Assembly: GCA_946628545.1 (NCBI GenBank)
Contig: CAMOWU010000002.1
Coordinates: 17,651-81,650 of the forward strand
Direction: 5' to 3'
From: an uncultured Bacteroides sp.
GTDB lineage: Bacteria; Bacteroidota; Bacteroidia; Bacteroidales; Bacteroidaceae
DNA length: 64,000 nt
A program made the translations under genes and the position numbers. Of this stretch, positions 6,363 through 15,021 are shown one piece after another (the stretch's first letter is position 1; every line of letters starts with the position of its first letter). Below the pieces are notes generated by a model. It had not been told where the DNA came from. It saw only the letters and a list, made by a program, of their open reading frames with translations, and did not search any database.

Positions 6363-9242
6363 ATGAAAAGAACTACGTTTTTAACTGTGCTACTCCTGTT
6401 CGCAGGAGTGAGTATGAGAGCCCAGTCTGTAGCCACAGAGCAGATGGACGAGCGGTTCAACGACGAACAACTGCCCTACGGTTGGTTTACCGAGGGGTGG
6501 ACAGTTGACAGTACAGGTGTCATCAGAACGAAGGCATCTTCTGGTTTCAGTTTTGATTTAGAGAAACTGATGGGGAATACCAAGAAAGAAGATCCCGAAG
6601 ATCCCGAAGATCCTGAAGATCCCGAAAGCACTGGAAATGAAGACCCTGAAGAAAAGAAGGGCAACTTCAACATGGAAGATCTTATGAATTCGTTCATGGG
6701 TGGCGACAGCAAGCCTAACTACCTGCTCACACCTCCCTTGATGGTCAATGATGGCGAGACGCTGGTGTTCTCGGCAAAGAAAGGCGGTTCCGACGACTCC
6801 GGCTCAGGCTTTAGCATCAGCTTCGGCAACAGCGACTCCACATTTGTTGTGGAGCGCTCGGTGTACAGCCGCAACGAGTGGGTGCGCGTGGCCGACTTCA
6901 CCACCGAGCTCGACACCCTTTTCAAGACATTCACCATCTCTGGCACTCCTGCCGGTGAATACCGTTTCCGCTTCAGGGCCGGTGGTGAAGTGCTGATTGA
7001 CAGCGTAGCCGGTTTCCACTTCGACAGCGAGGCTCCAGACATCTACATCATAGAGAACGATGCCCGTGCCTATCATCTCGACTTCAGCCTCTGCTACGAA
7101 GACAGCACGAGGACGCTCAAGGTCATCAATACGGCTACAGGCACACTGAATGTGGACATCAGCTCAGCCGATGCATCCCTGTTCTCCGTGAGCCAAAGCC
7201 AATTGGAAGTGGCTGCCGCCGATACGCTTGATGTCAACATCACCTTCAATTTCGCAGCCGGACAGCCTGGCAAGAACGAGACACAGATTACCTTCACCCC
7301 TGCCGATGAACGCGTCTATGGCAAGACACTGAACGCAACTGCCGTTGTCACTCAGCCTGGCGTATGGATGGAGGATTTCAATGCCAACGTCCAACCCAAA
7401 GGTTTCTTCACTGAGGGATGGGAGTTCCGCGACCAGGTGGCCACAACCAGTGAAGACGATGGTATGGGCGCGATGTTCGGTGGCGGTTCGTCATCGTTCC
7501 TGATGACTCCGCCCCTCAAGGTTGAAAGCGCTGACGAGGTACTGCTCTTCTCTGCCAAAAGCGGCAGTGGCGACGATGGCATGGCGGGCATGGGTGCCAT
7601 GTTCGGTGGCGGCAGTTCGTCGGTTATCATCGAGAAGTCGGTCTATGGCAGCAACAAGTGGGAGAAGGTAAAGGAATACACCGAGCCGCTCGACACTACA
7701 TACAGGGTGCTATGGGTAGGATCCATCGAACCTGGTGAATACCGCTTCCGCATCATTGCCTCTGACTGCATCGTCGTTGACAGCATCGCCGGATTCCACC
7801 TCGATGAGAATGCCCCCGACATCTATGTGCTCCGCAACAATACAGCTGCCAGTGCAGTCAATTTCGGCATGCCCCAGGCCAACAGCACAACGACGTTTGC
7901 CGTGGTCAACACGGGTACCGGTTCGCTGCAGGGAGCCACCAGCTCTACCGACGAAACCACCTTTGCCCTCAGTGCCAAAGAGTTTGCCATCAATGCCAGC
8001 GACACCGCTTATATCGATGTCACTTACCTCTTCGATTCAGAGTCGTTGGGTATTCACCAGGGAGCCGTCACCTTCTCACCGACAACACCAGCTCTTGTTC
8101 CACTCACCTACCCGCTCACAGCCTACAGCACTTACGCTGACGCATGGACAGAGGACTTCGAGCCTGAGTTCCTACGTGAAGACGAGACGAAGCCTATTGA
8201 CCTTCCCGATGGATGGGAGACCACTGGATGGGAGGTCAAGCTGCCTGGCAGCGAAGGCGGACTGATGGACATGCTGAGCGGCATAATGGGTGGCAGCGAC
8301 GATACCCCCAAGACGTGGATGGCCACCACAAGTTCTGATGCCTACGAACTCATCACCCCGCACCTACAGGCCATGAAGGGCGACGTGCTGCGCTTCGAAG
8401 TCGAACTGGGCGGTGGCGGCATGATGGCCATGATGAGCATGTTCATGGGCGGCGGTGCCAGTGGTCAGCTCAATGTGTTCTACCGCCTTGACGACAACGA
8501 CAGCTGGACTTACTATGACACGTTCGTGCAGAGTGGCTTCAACTACTTCGTGGCTCCCTATTCAGGCATCTATCAGTTGCGCTTTACCTCTCCGGGTGCC
8601 AAGCTCGACAATTTCTACGGATTCCTCATCCCTGGCGAAGAGGGAGACCAAAGCCGTGAATACTCGTTGAACGTGACCGATGCCGGTATGGCCAGCCTCT
8701 ATCTCGATTACCCAGTGGCGATACCCGAAGACGACAATATGCTCGGTGTGTTCATTGTCAATAATATCGATGGACACACTCTCTTCCTGAAGCGTCTGAA
8801 GGAAACTATCCCTGCCGACTGTGGTGTCATCGTGATGGCCAACCCCGGAGAATTCTCTTTCAAGGAAACACGGATAAACATCGACGTAGTGGAAGAGAAC
8901 TTGTTGAGCGGAACGGCTGTTGAGTTGAATGTCGCCGACATCGATGGCGATGTCTATACGCTCGGTCGTGGCAAGAACAGCGGATATATGGGATTCCACA
9001 AATACTCAAAAGCCACAATGCCCGCCAACAAGGCCTTCCTGGTGAGGACTGCAGGCAACGGAGACTCCTTCGTCATCGACAGAAATGCATTAGACGAAAT
9101 CTTCGATTCCACCACAGGTGTGACGAGGGTTGTCATCGAGGACGAAGACCAGCCTATAGTATTCGACCTTCAGGGACGCCTTGTGGAGAATCCTTCCAAG
9201 GGCATCTATATCGTGAACGGGAAGAAAAAGTACATGAAGTAA
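6363..9242 (+). CDS. Large secreted three-module protein with C-terminal sorting tail
   Basis: A 959-residue exported protein (signal MKRTTFLTVLLLFAGVSMRAQ). It holds three similar beta-rich modules, beginning near residues 25, 335 and 600, each opening with 'DEF/EDFN...P.GW.TEGW' and continuing into 'FSAK.G' jelly-roll strands, as in cleaved-adhesin or MAM-like modules. Between modules are choice-of-anchor-type segments (TLKVINTATGTLNVDI). An Asp-Pro-Glu repeat of 9-bp units lies near residue 78. The C-terminus (VFDLQGRLVENPSKGIYIVN, then GKKKYMK) is the same sorting tail as in the BspA-like protein at 998-2560. Probable surface adhesin or binding protein; no catalytic motif is seen. Confidence 0.8.
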   Translation: MKRTTFLTVLLLFAGVSMRAQSVATEQMDERFNDEQLPYGWFTEGWTVDSTGVIRTKASSGFSFDLEKLMGNTKKEDPEDPEDPEDPESTGNEDPEEKKGNFNMEDLMNSFMGGDSKPNYLLTPPLMVNDGETLVFSAKKGGSDDSGSGFSISFGNSDSTFVVERSVYSRNEWVRVADFTTELDTLFKTFTISGTPAGEYRFRFRAGGEVLIDSVAGFHFDSEAPDIYIIENDARAYHLDFSLCYEDSTRTLKVINTATGTLNVDISSADASLFSVSQSQLEVAAADTLDVNITFNFAAGQPGKNETQITFTPADERVYGKTLNATAVVTQPGVWMEDFNANVQPKGFFTEGWEFRDQVATTSEDDGMGAMFGGGSSSFLMTPPLKVESADEVLLFSAKSGSGDDGMAGMGAMFGGGSSSVIIEKSVYGSNKWEKVKEYTEPLDTTYRVLWVGSIEPGEYRFRIIASDCIVVDSIAGFHLDENAPDIYVLRNNTAASAVNFGMPQANSTTTFAVVNTGTGSLQGATSSTDETTFALSAKEFAINASDTAYIDVTYLFDSESLGIHQGAVTFSPTTPALVPLTYPLTAYSTYADAWTEDFEPEFLREDETKPIDLPDGWETTGWEVKLPGSEGGLMDMLSGIMGGSDDTPKTWMATTSSDAYELITPHLQAMKGDVLRFEVELGGGGMMAMMSMFMGGGASGQLNVFYRLDDNDSWTYYDTFVQSGFNYFVAPYSGIYQLRFTSPGAKLDNFYGFLIPGEEGDQSREYSLNVTDAGMASLYLDYPVAIPEDDNMLGVFIVNNIDGHTLFLKRLKETIPADCGVIVMANPGEFSFKETRINIDVVEENLLSGTAVELNVADIDGDVYTLGRGKNSGYMGFHKYSKATMPANKAFLVRTAGNGDSFVIDRNALDEIFDSTTGVTRVVIEDEDQPIVFDLQGRLVENPSKGIYIVNGKKKYMK

Positions 9243-9249
9243 AAACGGA

Positions 9250-9420
9250 ATGAATATGAAAAAAGAATATATTTCACCCTCTCTGGAGATTTCAGAATTC
9301 ACACCCGTGATGTTGATTGCCATGAGCTGGAGCGACGAAGAGACAGATGAAGCACTTGCTCCCGGCCGTGGTGATTATAATAGCGACTTCGAGGATGATT
9401 TCTGGGAAGGACGCGAATAA
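9250..9420 (+). CDS. 56-residue acidic peptide downstream of the secreted protein
   Basis: ATG at 9250 (or the in-frame ATG at 9256) to TAA at 9418-9420. The product begins MNMKKEYISPSLEISEFTP and ends in a very acidic tail (SDEETDEAL, DYNSDFEDDFWEGRE). Short 'MKKEYI.P..E' proteins follow secreted-protein genes in other Bacteroidetes; their function is unknown. It starts 7 bp after the 959-residue gene and is followed by a strong terminator, which makes it the last gene of that unit. Confidence 0.65.
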   Translation: MNMKKEYISPSLEISEFTPVMLIAMSWSDEETDEALAPGRGDYNSDFEDDFWEGRE

Positions 9421-9484
9421 GGCATCCCTTTGTGGAAAGTAATAGAACCCTAATGCTTTACCAGCAATCATAACATTTTCAGAC

Positions 9485-9528
9485 CGACACGGACAACCCG
9501 AAGAAAGATTGTCCGTGTCGTTTTCTCT
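9485..9528 (+). terminator. Strong Rho-independent terminator
   Basis: CGACACGGACAA (9485-9496) pairs perfectly with TTGTCCGTGTCG (9509-9520), loop of 12 nt, then TTTTCTCTTT. It ends the 6195-9420 unit. Confidence 0.9.
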
Positions 9529-9606
9529 TTGTTCATTGAACAACTTCAAACCAAAGTAAAAACTCAACTTCTCAACGCCTTAAGTCGGATTCTTCAAATA
9601 ATTTCA

Positions 9607-9614
9607 TAATTTTG
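9607..9614 (+). promoter_or_regulatory. -7 promoter element for the DUF4421 gene
   Basis: TAATTTTG matches TAnnTTTG and is followed by CAC. It predicts a leader of about 85 nt before the ATG at 9707. No -33 match. Confidence 0.45.
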
Positions 9615-9706
9615 CACTTACCAGTTGAATCTACGAATCACATAAAGGACAACAAAGACAAAAACAAGACATCGTTTTACTCCGCGAGACTAAAAACCAC
9701 AACAGA

Positions 9707-10678
9707 ATGAAACACGTATATTACTGGATATTTGCTTCTTTTCTTCTCACTGTTCCAAATGAGACCAACGCACAAGGACTCCTTCATCGTGTTGACAGCA
9801 TGTTGACCGTGAACTATCGCAAAGGAGACATCAACACGGCCTACATCACACGGCCTGCGACAAAGTGGACGGTCACGGCCCGGATGAATGTATCGGGATC
9901 GAAGATTGAAGCTGAGGGAATCGACAATGGCCTACACTTCAAGTCGGAGATGGAAGCCAACAGGAAGGCAACACTCAGCGTGGGAGTCAGCTACCTCGGC
10001 CTTTCGCTCAATACGTCGCTCAATCCCGCCAAGCTGACGGGCAAGTACCGCGACTTCGAACTGAATTTCAACAGCTACGGCCGGCGCTTCGGCTTCGATG
10101 TCATCTATCAGGATGCCAAGAATTTCAAAGGGTGGCACGACCACGACGGCATGGACCGTATCGAACTGCCTGACGGCTTGCTGTCGGTGAAAACGCTGAA
10201 CCTGAATGCCTTCTATGTCTTCAACAGCCGTCGTTTCTCCTATCCCGCTGCCTTCTCTCAGAGCTACATCCAGCGGAAGTCTGCTGGCAGTTTCCTTCTG
10301 GCTGCGTCGGGCATGGGTCAGCACGCCTCCCTCGACTGGGAGCAGGAGATGCAACTGAAGATGGCGAATATCAGTATCGGCGCAGGCTATGGCTATAACT
10401 ACGTGCCAAGTCAAAGCTGGCTGCTGCATATCTCAGCACTGCCCACGTTCATCGTCTATAGCAACACGTCGATGACTTTCGGCGACACTCGCATCCCCCT
10501 ACACTACCACTTCCCCGAGACCATCATCACGGGGCGGGGTGCCGTCGTCCACCAATGGGGCAACAAGTTCCTTGGCCTCTCGATGGTATTCAATTTCACC
10601 AACATCGGCCATGAGGATAGTCTCGCCATACATAATATCAAGTGGCGAGTCCGCACCTTCTTCGGATTGAGATTGTGA
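9707..10678 (+). CDS. DUF4421 outer-membrane protein
   Basis: A 323-residue protein with a signal peptide (IFASFLLTVPNETNAQ). The segment 'KGDINTAYITRPATKWTVTARMN' near residues 37-60 is characteristic of the Bacteroidetes family DUF4421. The rest alternates polar and hydrophobic residues (TLSVGVSYLGLSLNTSLNP, SIGAGYGYNYVPSQSW) and ends in the aromatic-rich strand WRVRTFFGLRL, as expected for an outer-membrane beta-barrel. The role is unknown. It is a single gene with its own promoter, convergent with the sugar transporter. Confidence 0.85.
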   Translation: MKHVYYWIFASFLLTVPNETNAQGLLHRVDSMLTVNYRKGDINTAYITRPATKWTVTARMNVSGSKIEAEGIDNGLHFKSEMEANRKATLSVGVSYLGLSLNTSLNPAKLTGKYRDFELNFNSYGRRFGFDVIYQDAKNFKGWHDHDGMDRIELPDGLLSVKTLNLNAFYVFNSRRFSYPAAFSQSYIQRKSAGSFLLAASGMGQHASLDWEQEMQLKMANISIGAGYGYNYVPSQSWLLHISALPTFIVYSNTSMTFGDTRIPLHYHFPETIITGRGAVVHQWGNKFLGLSMVFNFTNIGHEDSLAIHNIKWRVRTFFGLRL

Positions 10679-10685
10679 CACAGAC

Positions 10686-10736
10686 AAAAACTTGGATGTT
10701 TTGTCGAGCTTGCTCACACTCGACAAAACATCCAAG
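10686..10736 (-). terminator. Terminator of the sugar transporter gene
   Basis: CTTGGATGTTTTGTCGAG (10691-10708) and its exact complement (10719-10736) form an 18-bp stem. On the minus strand the stem is followed by TTTTTGTCTG. It lies between convergent genes and may also stop the DUF4421 transcript. Confidence 0.85.
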
Positions 10737-10789
10737 GACTACATCGCCGTCAACCCCGTGTCGTTAGCCCGACGGAGTCACCTCCTTGC

Positions 10790-12259
10790 CTATTTAACCC
10801 TCTTCCAGAGCCTTGTCATATCCTCCAGAGTCTTGCCCTTGGTCTCTGGAACAAGCTTCCAGACGAAGATGGCTGCAATGATACAGATGATGCCATAAAG
10901 ACCATAGGTGAACCAGTGTCCGAAGTCATCACCTTCTGTGAGGTGCATATTGAACATCGGCACAAACGTAGAGGAAACGATGAAATTGAAAATCCACTGG
11001 AAAGCCACAGCGATTGCCACGGCAGCGCCACGAATGGTGTTGGGGAAGATCTCGGCGATGAGTACCCAGCAGATGGGACCCCACGAGAACATGAACGAGG
11101 CACTATAGACCATGATGCTGGCAGCGGTGATATACTCCATACCGGCATGACCGAAAGAAACCGCCACACCGAAAGCACCAAGTGCCATACCGAGCGAACC
11201 CCAGATGAGCAAAGGCTTGCGACCCCACTTCTCCACAGTGAACACAGCCACCAGGGTGAAAAGGATATTGATGATACCCATGAAGACAGTGAACATCATC
11301 GGGTCGTCCATGCCCATATCACCGAAGATACGAGGTGCGTAGTAGAGCACGGCATTGATACCTACTGCCTGCTGGAACACGCTGAGCATGATACCCACAA
11401 AGATGCAAAGCCAACCGTAGGTGAAGAGTGGCTCGGTCTTCACAGTGATGGTGTCCTTGATGTCTTTGAGAATCTGCTGTGCCTTATCGCTGCCGTTGAT
11501 ACGCGAGAGGATACCCAAAGCCTTCTCGTCCTGACCCACCATCACAAGGTAGCGCGGAGTCTCAGGAACAAAGCAGATCAACAATGCGAAGAGTCCAGCC
11601 GGAACAGCCTCGCTACCAAACATATAGCGCCAACCTGTCGTCACTGTCCACTGGGCATTGGGATTGATGGCTGCCAAACCTTTACCCATTTCCTCTACCA
11701 AAGGCTGGATGTGGTCGCCAAGGATGAAGAAATTGACGAAATAGACCACCAACTGACCGAAGATGATGGCGAACTGGTTCCAGCTGACGAGCATACCACG
11801 GATGTTGGAGGGGGCCACCTCTCCGATGTACATGGGGCAGATGGCTGATGCCAAACCCACACCCACTCCACCGATGATACGGTAGATGTTGAACACCACA
11901 AGCAGGCTCATTGTGGCCTTGCCATGCTCAAAGAGCATGAACTCAGGCTCCATGCTTCCAAGAGCGGAGATGAAGAACAAGATACCAGCGAGAATCAGTG
12001 AGCGCTTGCGGCCCAGACGAGTGGCGAGCAGACCAGAAAGTGCACTACCGATGATACACCCGATCAATGCGCTACTACTGGTGAAACCGTGCATGGCATC
12101 TGAGTAATCGAAACCGTCGGCGTTTCTGAAGAAAGCTTGAAGACCTTTTTCCGCTCCCGAAATCACTGCTGTGTCGTAGCCGAAGAGCAAACCACCGAGC
12201 ACAGCCACCATTACGATGGAAATAAGATAGGACTTAGATCCTGTTTGTTGATTTGTCAT
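10790..12259 (-). CDS. xylE: Sugar porter family MFS transporter (D-xylose/H+ symporter type)
   Basis: A 489-residue 12-helix transporter of the sugar porter family. Family marks in order: GGLLFGYDTAVISGA in helix 1, GRKRSLILAG after helix 2, PETPRYLVMVGQ before the central loop, the QQAVGINAVLYYAPRIF motif in helix 7, and PETKGKTLEDMTRLW at the C-terminus. It would import a pentose or hexose with protons across the inner membrane. The sequence is most like Bacteroidetes xylose transporters, but the substrate is inferred. It is monocistronic, with a good promoter at 12346-12377 and a terminator downstream. A transposon-end-like repeat sits in its leader. Confidence 0.88.
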   Translation of the reverse strand: MTNQQTGSKSYLISIVMVAVLGGLLFGYDTAVISGAEKGLQAFFRNADGFDYSDAMHGFTSSSALIGCIIGSALSGLLATRLGRKRSLILAGILFFISALGSMEPEFMLFEHGKATMSLLVVFNIYRIIGGVGVGLASAICPMYIGEVAPSNIRGMLVSWNQFAIIFGQLVVYFVNFFILGDHIQPLVEEMGKGLAAINPNAQWTVTTGWRYMFGSEAVPAGLFALLICFVPETPRYLVMVGQDEKALGILSRINGSDKAQQILKDIKDTITVKTEPLFTYGWLCIFVGIMLSVFQQAVGINAVLYYAPRIFGDMGMDDPMMFTVFMGIINILFTLVAVFTVEKWGRKPLLIWGSLGMALGAFGVAVSFGHAGMEYITAASIMVYSASFMFSWGPICWVLIAEIFPNTIRGAAVAIAVAFQWIFNFIVSSTFVPMFNMHLTEGDDFGHWFTYGLYGIICIIAAIFVWKLVPETKGKTLEDMTRLWKRVK

Positions 12260-12292
12260 ATTGATTGGTTGTTATTTGATGTTTTTCCGTTT

Positions 12293-12320
12293 AGGGGACT
12301 TCTATAAATTGTCTTTCAGG
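12293..12320. repeat. Solo copy of a transposon-end-like repeat
   Basis: AGGGGACTTCTATAAATT plus GTCTTTC matches, with one difference over 25 bases, the left end of the 203-bp element at 48795-48997. A shorter relative is at 52027-52047. Here it sits in the 5' leader of the sugar transporter. The remaining 12260-12540 sequence holds only the promoter. Confidence 0.6.
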
Positions 12321-12345
12321 AAGTCAGGTTTTCCACAAACGAAAG

Positions 12346-12377
12346 CAAAGATAGACATTTTTATCCAACCAATCAAA
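12346..12377 (-). promoter_or_regulatory. Promoter of the sugar transporter
   Basis: On the minus strand TTTG (12374-12377), a 20-bp spacer and TATCTTTG (12346-12353): a full match to the Bacteroidetes vegetative consensus. The leader is about 80 nt. Confidence 0.75.
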
Positions 12378-12540
12378 ACTTACCTCCCCTTATCTGACGT
12401 TCTGACGCAAATTATCAAATTTCTGTAACAAAACCAAGTCTTTCAGCATGCTATCTTCACACTTTTTGGTCTCTGAGACGCACTAAAGTAAGGGAAACGG
12501 AGGAATTTCTATTCTCCAAACACACATCATCACACGATGA

Positions 12541-13551
12541 TCAGCCGAAATAGTTCAGAATAGGCTGACCGTAGATATTGAAGAGGGCAATAAGAAGGAT
12601 GAGGGATGTGAGGATGATAAAGAGGATATTGGCGGCACGCGACTCGTTTTGGGCAAAGTAGCGACCGGCGAGAATGGCGGTATTGATGATGCAGACAGTA
12701 AATACTGGATTGAAGCACTGGGGCAGCAAGGCGATGAAAAGAAACGACGCAACGTTGATGATGATGACGATATCGTAAGTGATGCGGATGCGGGTCTTGT
12801 CGAGATAGGCTGTGGAGAGAAAGTTGAACGTACCGATAAGGGAAACAATGAATGTGAAACCCAACATCAACCATTGAGACAGACTTACTGAGGTGTAATC
12901 AGGCAAATGCAATTGACCGAGTTGCTGGAATGGAAGGAGGAAAAGCTGCAGACCATCCATCTGCACCAACGAATAGAAGAAAATAAACCAATAAGGAGCG
13001 GTAAGACCGACCAAACTGGCACAAAAAGCCTTGAAAGAGAACGATCTCAGATGCACTTGGCACATCCAGAACACGGGCGTCATCAGCAAGATCTTGGGGA
13101 AGACGAGCGAGCATAACGCCATGAGCAAATAGAAAACGAAGGTGGGCATCACAGCGTGGTTTTGCTGATAGGTGCTGAAAAGTGCAAAATAGGCTGTGAT
13201 GAGAAGTGGCGGAATAAGACTCGCTGGCTGAACAGGATGCAGGAATGAAGAGGCAATGAAAAGTGTCGTAAACAGACTGCTGATCATCCTCGAGCGTATG
13301 CGAAGCAACACAAAGGAGGTGTTGAGCTCAGCCAAAAGATAAATCGATATGGCCAACAAGCCCAGGTTGATGCCCAACTGCGTCCACTTATCATCAAGCA
13401 ATGCAAGGGGCAAAAGGCTCCACAACCCAGACTCGTCCTGTCGGAAAAGATTGACAGGAAGAGTCTGGGTCAGCATCACCACCACAGCCAGCGCGCACAC
13501 CACTGGCAAAGTGAGTTTACTTGTCGCTATTGATTTCAGTAGAAAGCGCAT
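12541..13551 (-). CDS. Polytopic membrane protein downstream of purD
   Basis: A 336-residue protein that is almost entirely hydrophobic, with nine or ten predicted transmembrane helices (PVVCALAVVVMLTQ, NLGLLAISIYLLAEL, LIPPLLITAYFALF, IIINVASFLFIALL, ILFIILTSLILLIALF). No catalytic motif is visible. It follows purD by about 120 bp of repeats. In other Bacteroidetes a membrane protein of the DUF6427 kind is often near purD, and this may be a relative; that is from memory and not certain. Function unknown. Confidence 0.75.
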   Translation of the reverse strand: MRFLLKSIATSKLTLPVVCALAVVVMLTQTLPVNLFRQDESGLWSLLPLALLDDKWTQLGINLGLLAISIYLLAELNTSFVLLRIRSRMISSLFTTLFIASSFLHPVQPASLIPPLLITAYFALFSTYQQNHAVMPTFVFYLLMALCSLVFPKILLMTPVFWMCQVHLRSFSFKAFCASLVGLTAPYWFIFFYSLVQMDGLQLFLLPFQQLGQLHLPDYTSVSLSQWLMLGFTFIVSLIGTFNFLSTAYLDKTRIRITYDIVIIINVASFLFIALLPQCFNPVFTVCIINTAILAGRYFAQNESRAANILFIILTSLILLIALFNIYGQPILNYFG

Positions 13552-13558
13552 GAATGAA

Positions 13559-13588
13559 ATTAAGAGTTAAGAATTAAGAGTTAAGAAA
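13559..13588. repeat. Heptamer array (TTAAGAG/TTAAGAA)
   Basis: Four tandem 7-bp units alternating TTAAGAG and TTAAGAA, 8 bp before the start of the membrane protein gene. It is the reverse complement of the CTTAACT/CTTAATT units found at several other places in the window. Confidence 0.8.
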
Positions 13589-13603
13589 GGAAGGATACCC
13601 CCT

Positions 13604-13673
13604 CAATAACCAATACTCAATAACCTATACTCCATAACCCATAACCTATACTCAATAACCAATAATCTATACT
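13604..13673. repeat. Heptamer array (C[ACT]ATA[AC][CT]) x10 on the purD stop codon
   Basis: Ten consecutive 7-bp units, such as CAATAAC, CAATACT, CTATACT and CCATAAC, keep exact register for 70 bp. The last unit overlaps the purD stop codon (13672-13674). Fragments of the same array occur at 29806-29826 and 30969-30982. Confidence 0.85.
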
Positions 13674-14940
13674 AAAGATCTTGGCCAATGTCGGAGCGGT
13701 AGTATTTCTTCTCGAACTGTATCTTCTGCTGTTCCTGCATGGACTTGGCAAGAGCCTCGGCCTTGTCCTTACCATACGAGCTGACAGCGATGACACGTCC
13801 TCCATTGGTCACCACTTGTCCGTCCTTCATGGCTGTACCGGCATGGAAGACGATGCTGCCCTCCACATCCTCGATGCCTGTGATAGGATAACCCTTGCCA
13901 TAAGCCTGAGGATAACCACCCGACACCAACATCACACACACAGCAGCACGAGGATCCTGCTCCAGCACCCTCTCATCAAGGTTGCCTTCTGCCACACCTT
14001 CAAGCAAATCCACAAGGTCGCTCTTGATACGAAGCATCACCGTCTCAGTCTCGGGGTCACCCATACGGCAGTTGTACTCAATGACATAGGGGTCGCCATC
14101 CACGTTGATGAGCCCGAAGAAGATGAAGCCTTTATAGTCGAGACCTTCAGCAGCCAGTCCCTCTACTGTGGGACGGATGATGCGGTTCTCCACCTTCTCC
14201 ATCCATACCTTGTCGGCAAAAGGAACAGGAGAGACACTACCCATACCACCCGTATTCAGACCAGTGTCGTGTTCACCGATACGCTTGTAGTCCTTGGCTT
14301 CTGGCAGGATCTTGTAGTTCTTGCCGTCGGTCAGCACAAATACGGAGCACTCGATGCCGCTGAGGAACTGCTCAATAACCACCGTGGCACTGGCATTGCC
14401 AAACATGCCCTCAAGCATCTGCTTGAACTCCGTCTTGGCTTCCTCCAGGTTGTCGATGATCAGCACGCCTTTGCCAGCGCAAAGACCGTCGGCCTTCAGT
14501 ACGTAGGGAGGCTGTAAGGTTTCCAGAAACTGCAAGCCCTCTTCAACTGTGGTGCCATTGAAACTCTTATAGGCTGCAGTGGGTATGCCATGGCGCATCA
14601 TGAAACCCTTGGCAAAGTCCTTGCTGCCTTCCAGTTGGGCTCCTGCCTTGGAAGGACCAATCACGGGGATACCAGCCAACTGGGCATCGGCCTTGAAATA
14701 GTCGTAGATGCCTTTCACGAGGGGATCCTCAGGTCCTATCACCACCATATCCACTTGGTTGGCGATGACAAACGACTTGATGCCTTCAAAGTCGTCGGCC
14801 TTCAGACTCACGTTCTCACCAGCATTGACAGTGCCTGCATTGCCTGGAGCAATAAACAATTTCTCAACTTTGGGGCTTTGGGCGATTTTCCATGCCATGG
14901 CATGCTCTCTGCCACCACTGCCCAATAATAATATCTTCAT
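13672..14940 (-). CDS. purD: Phosphoribosylamine--glycine ligase
   Basis: PurD (GAR synthetase, 422 residues, normal length) joins glycine to 5-phosphoribosylamine using ATP, step two of purine synthesis in the cytoplasm. The start [19 protein letters not shown] is the family signature, and the ATP-grasp fold is seen in [17 protein letters not shown] (about residues 145-165) and in the [20 protein letters not shown] metal-binding stretch (DPETE follows). It lies 81 bp after the DPP-IV-like peptidase, separated by a nonamer array, and is probably in the same transcript as the RNA methyltransferase and the peptidase. Confidence 0.97.
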   Translation of the reverse strand: MKILLLGSGGREHAMAWKIAQSPKVEKLFIAPGNAGTVNAGENVSLKADDFEGIKSFVIANQVDMVVIGPEDPLVKGIYDYFKADAQLAGIPVIGPSKAGAQLEGSKDFAKGFMMRHGIPTAAYKSFNGTTVEEGLQFLETLQPPYVLKADGLCAGKGVLIIDNLEEAKTEFKQMLEGMFGNASATVVIEQFLSGIECSVFVLTDGKNYKILPEAKDYKRIGEHDTGLNTGGMGSVSPVPFADKVWMEKVENRIIRPTVEGLAAEGLDYKGFIFFGLINVDGDPYVIEYNCRMGDPETETVMLRIKSDLVDLLEGVAEGNLDERVLEQDPRAAVCVMLVSGGYPQAYGKGYPITGIEDVEGSIVFHAGTAMKDGQVVTNGGRVIAVSSYGKDKAEALAKSMQEQQKIQFEKKYYRSDIGQDL

Positions 14941-14975
14941 AAAGCTAAATGTTTTTTATTCTATTTGGTCAAGGA

Positions 14976-15020
14976 ATTCTAGATTCTCTAGATATTCTAG
15001 ACAATCTAGATAATCTAGAT
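14976..15020. repeat. Nonamer array (ATTCTAGAT) x5 on the peptidase stop codon
   Basis: Five 9-bp units (ATTCTAGAT, TCTCTAGAT, ATTCTAGAC, AATCTAGAT, AATCTAGAT). The array ends one base before the stop codon of the S9 peptidase gene (15022-15024). Confidence 0.85.
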
Positions 15021-15021
15021 T

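Noticed and set aside
13604..13673. Possible attachment site or integron-like repeat next to purD
   Set aside because: No integrase or tRNA is near, and the same heptamers occur elsewhere in short runs.
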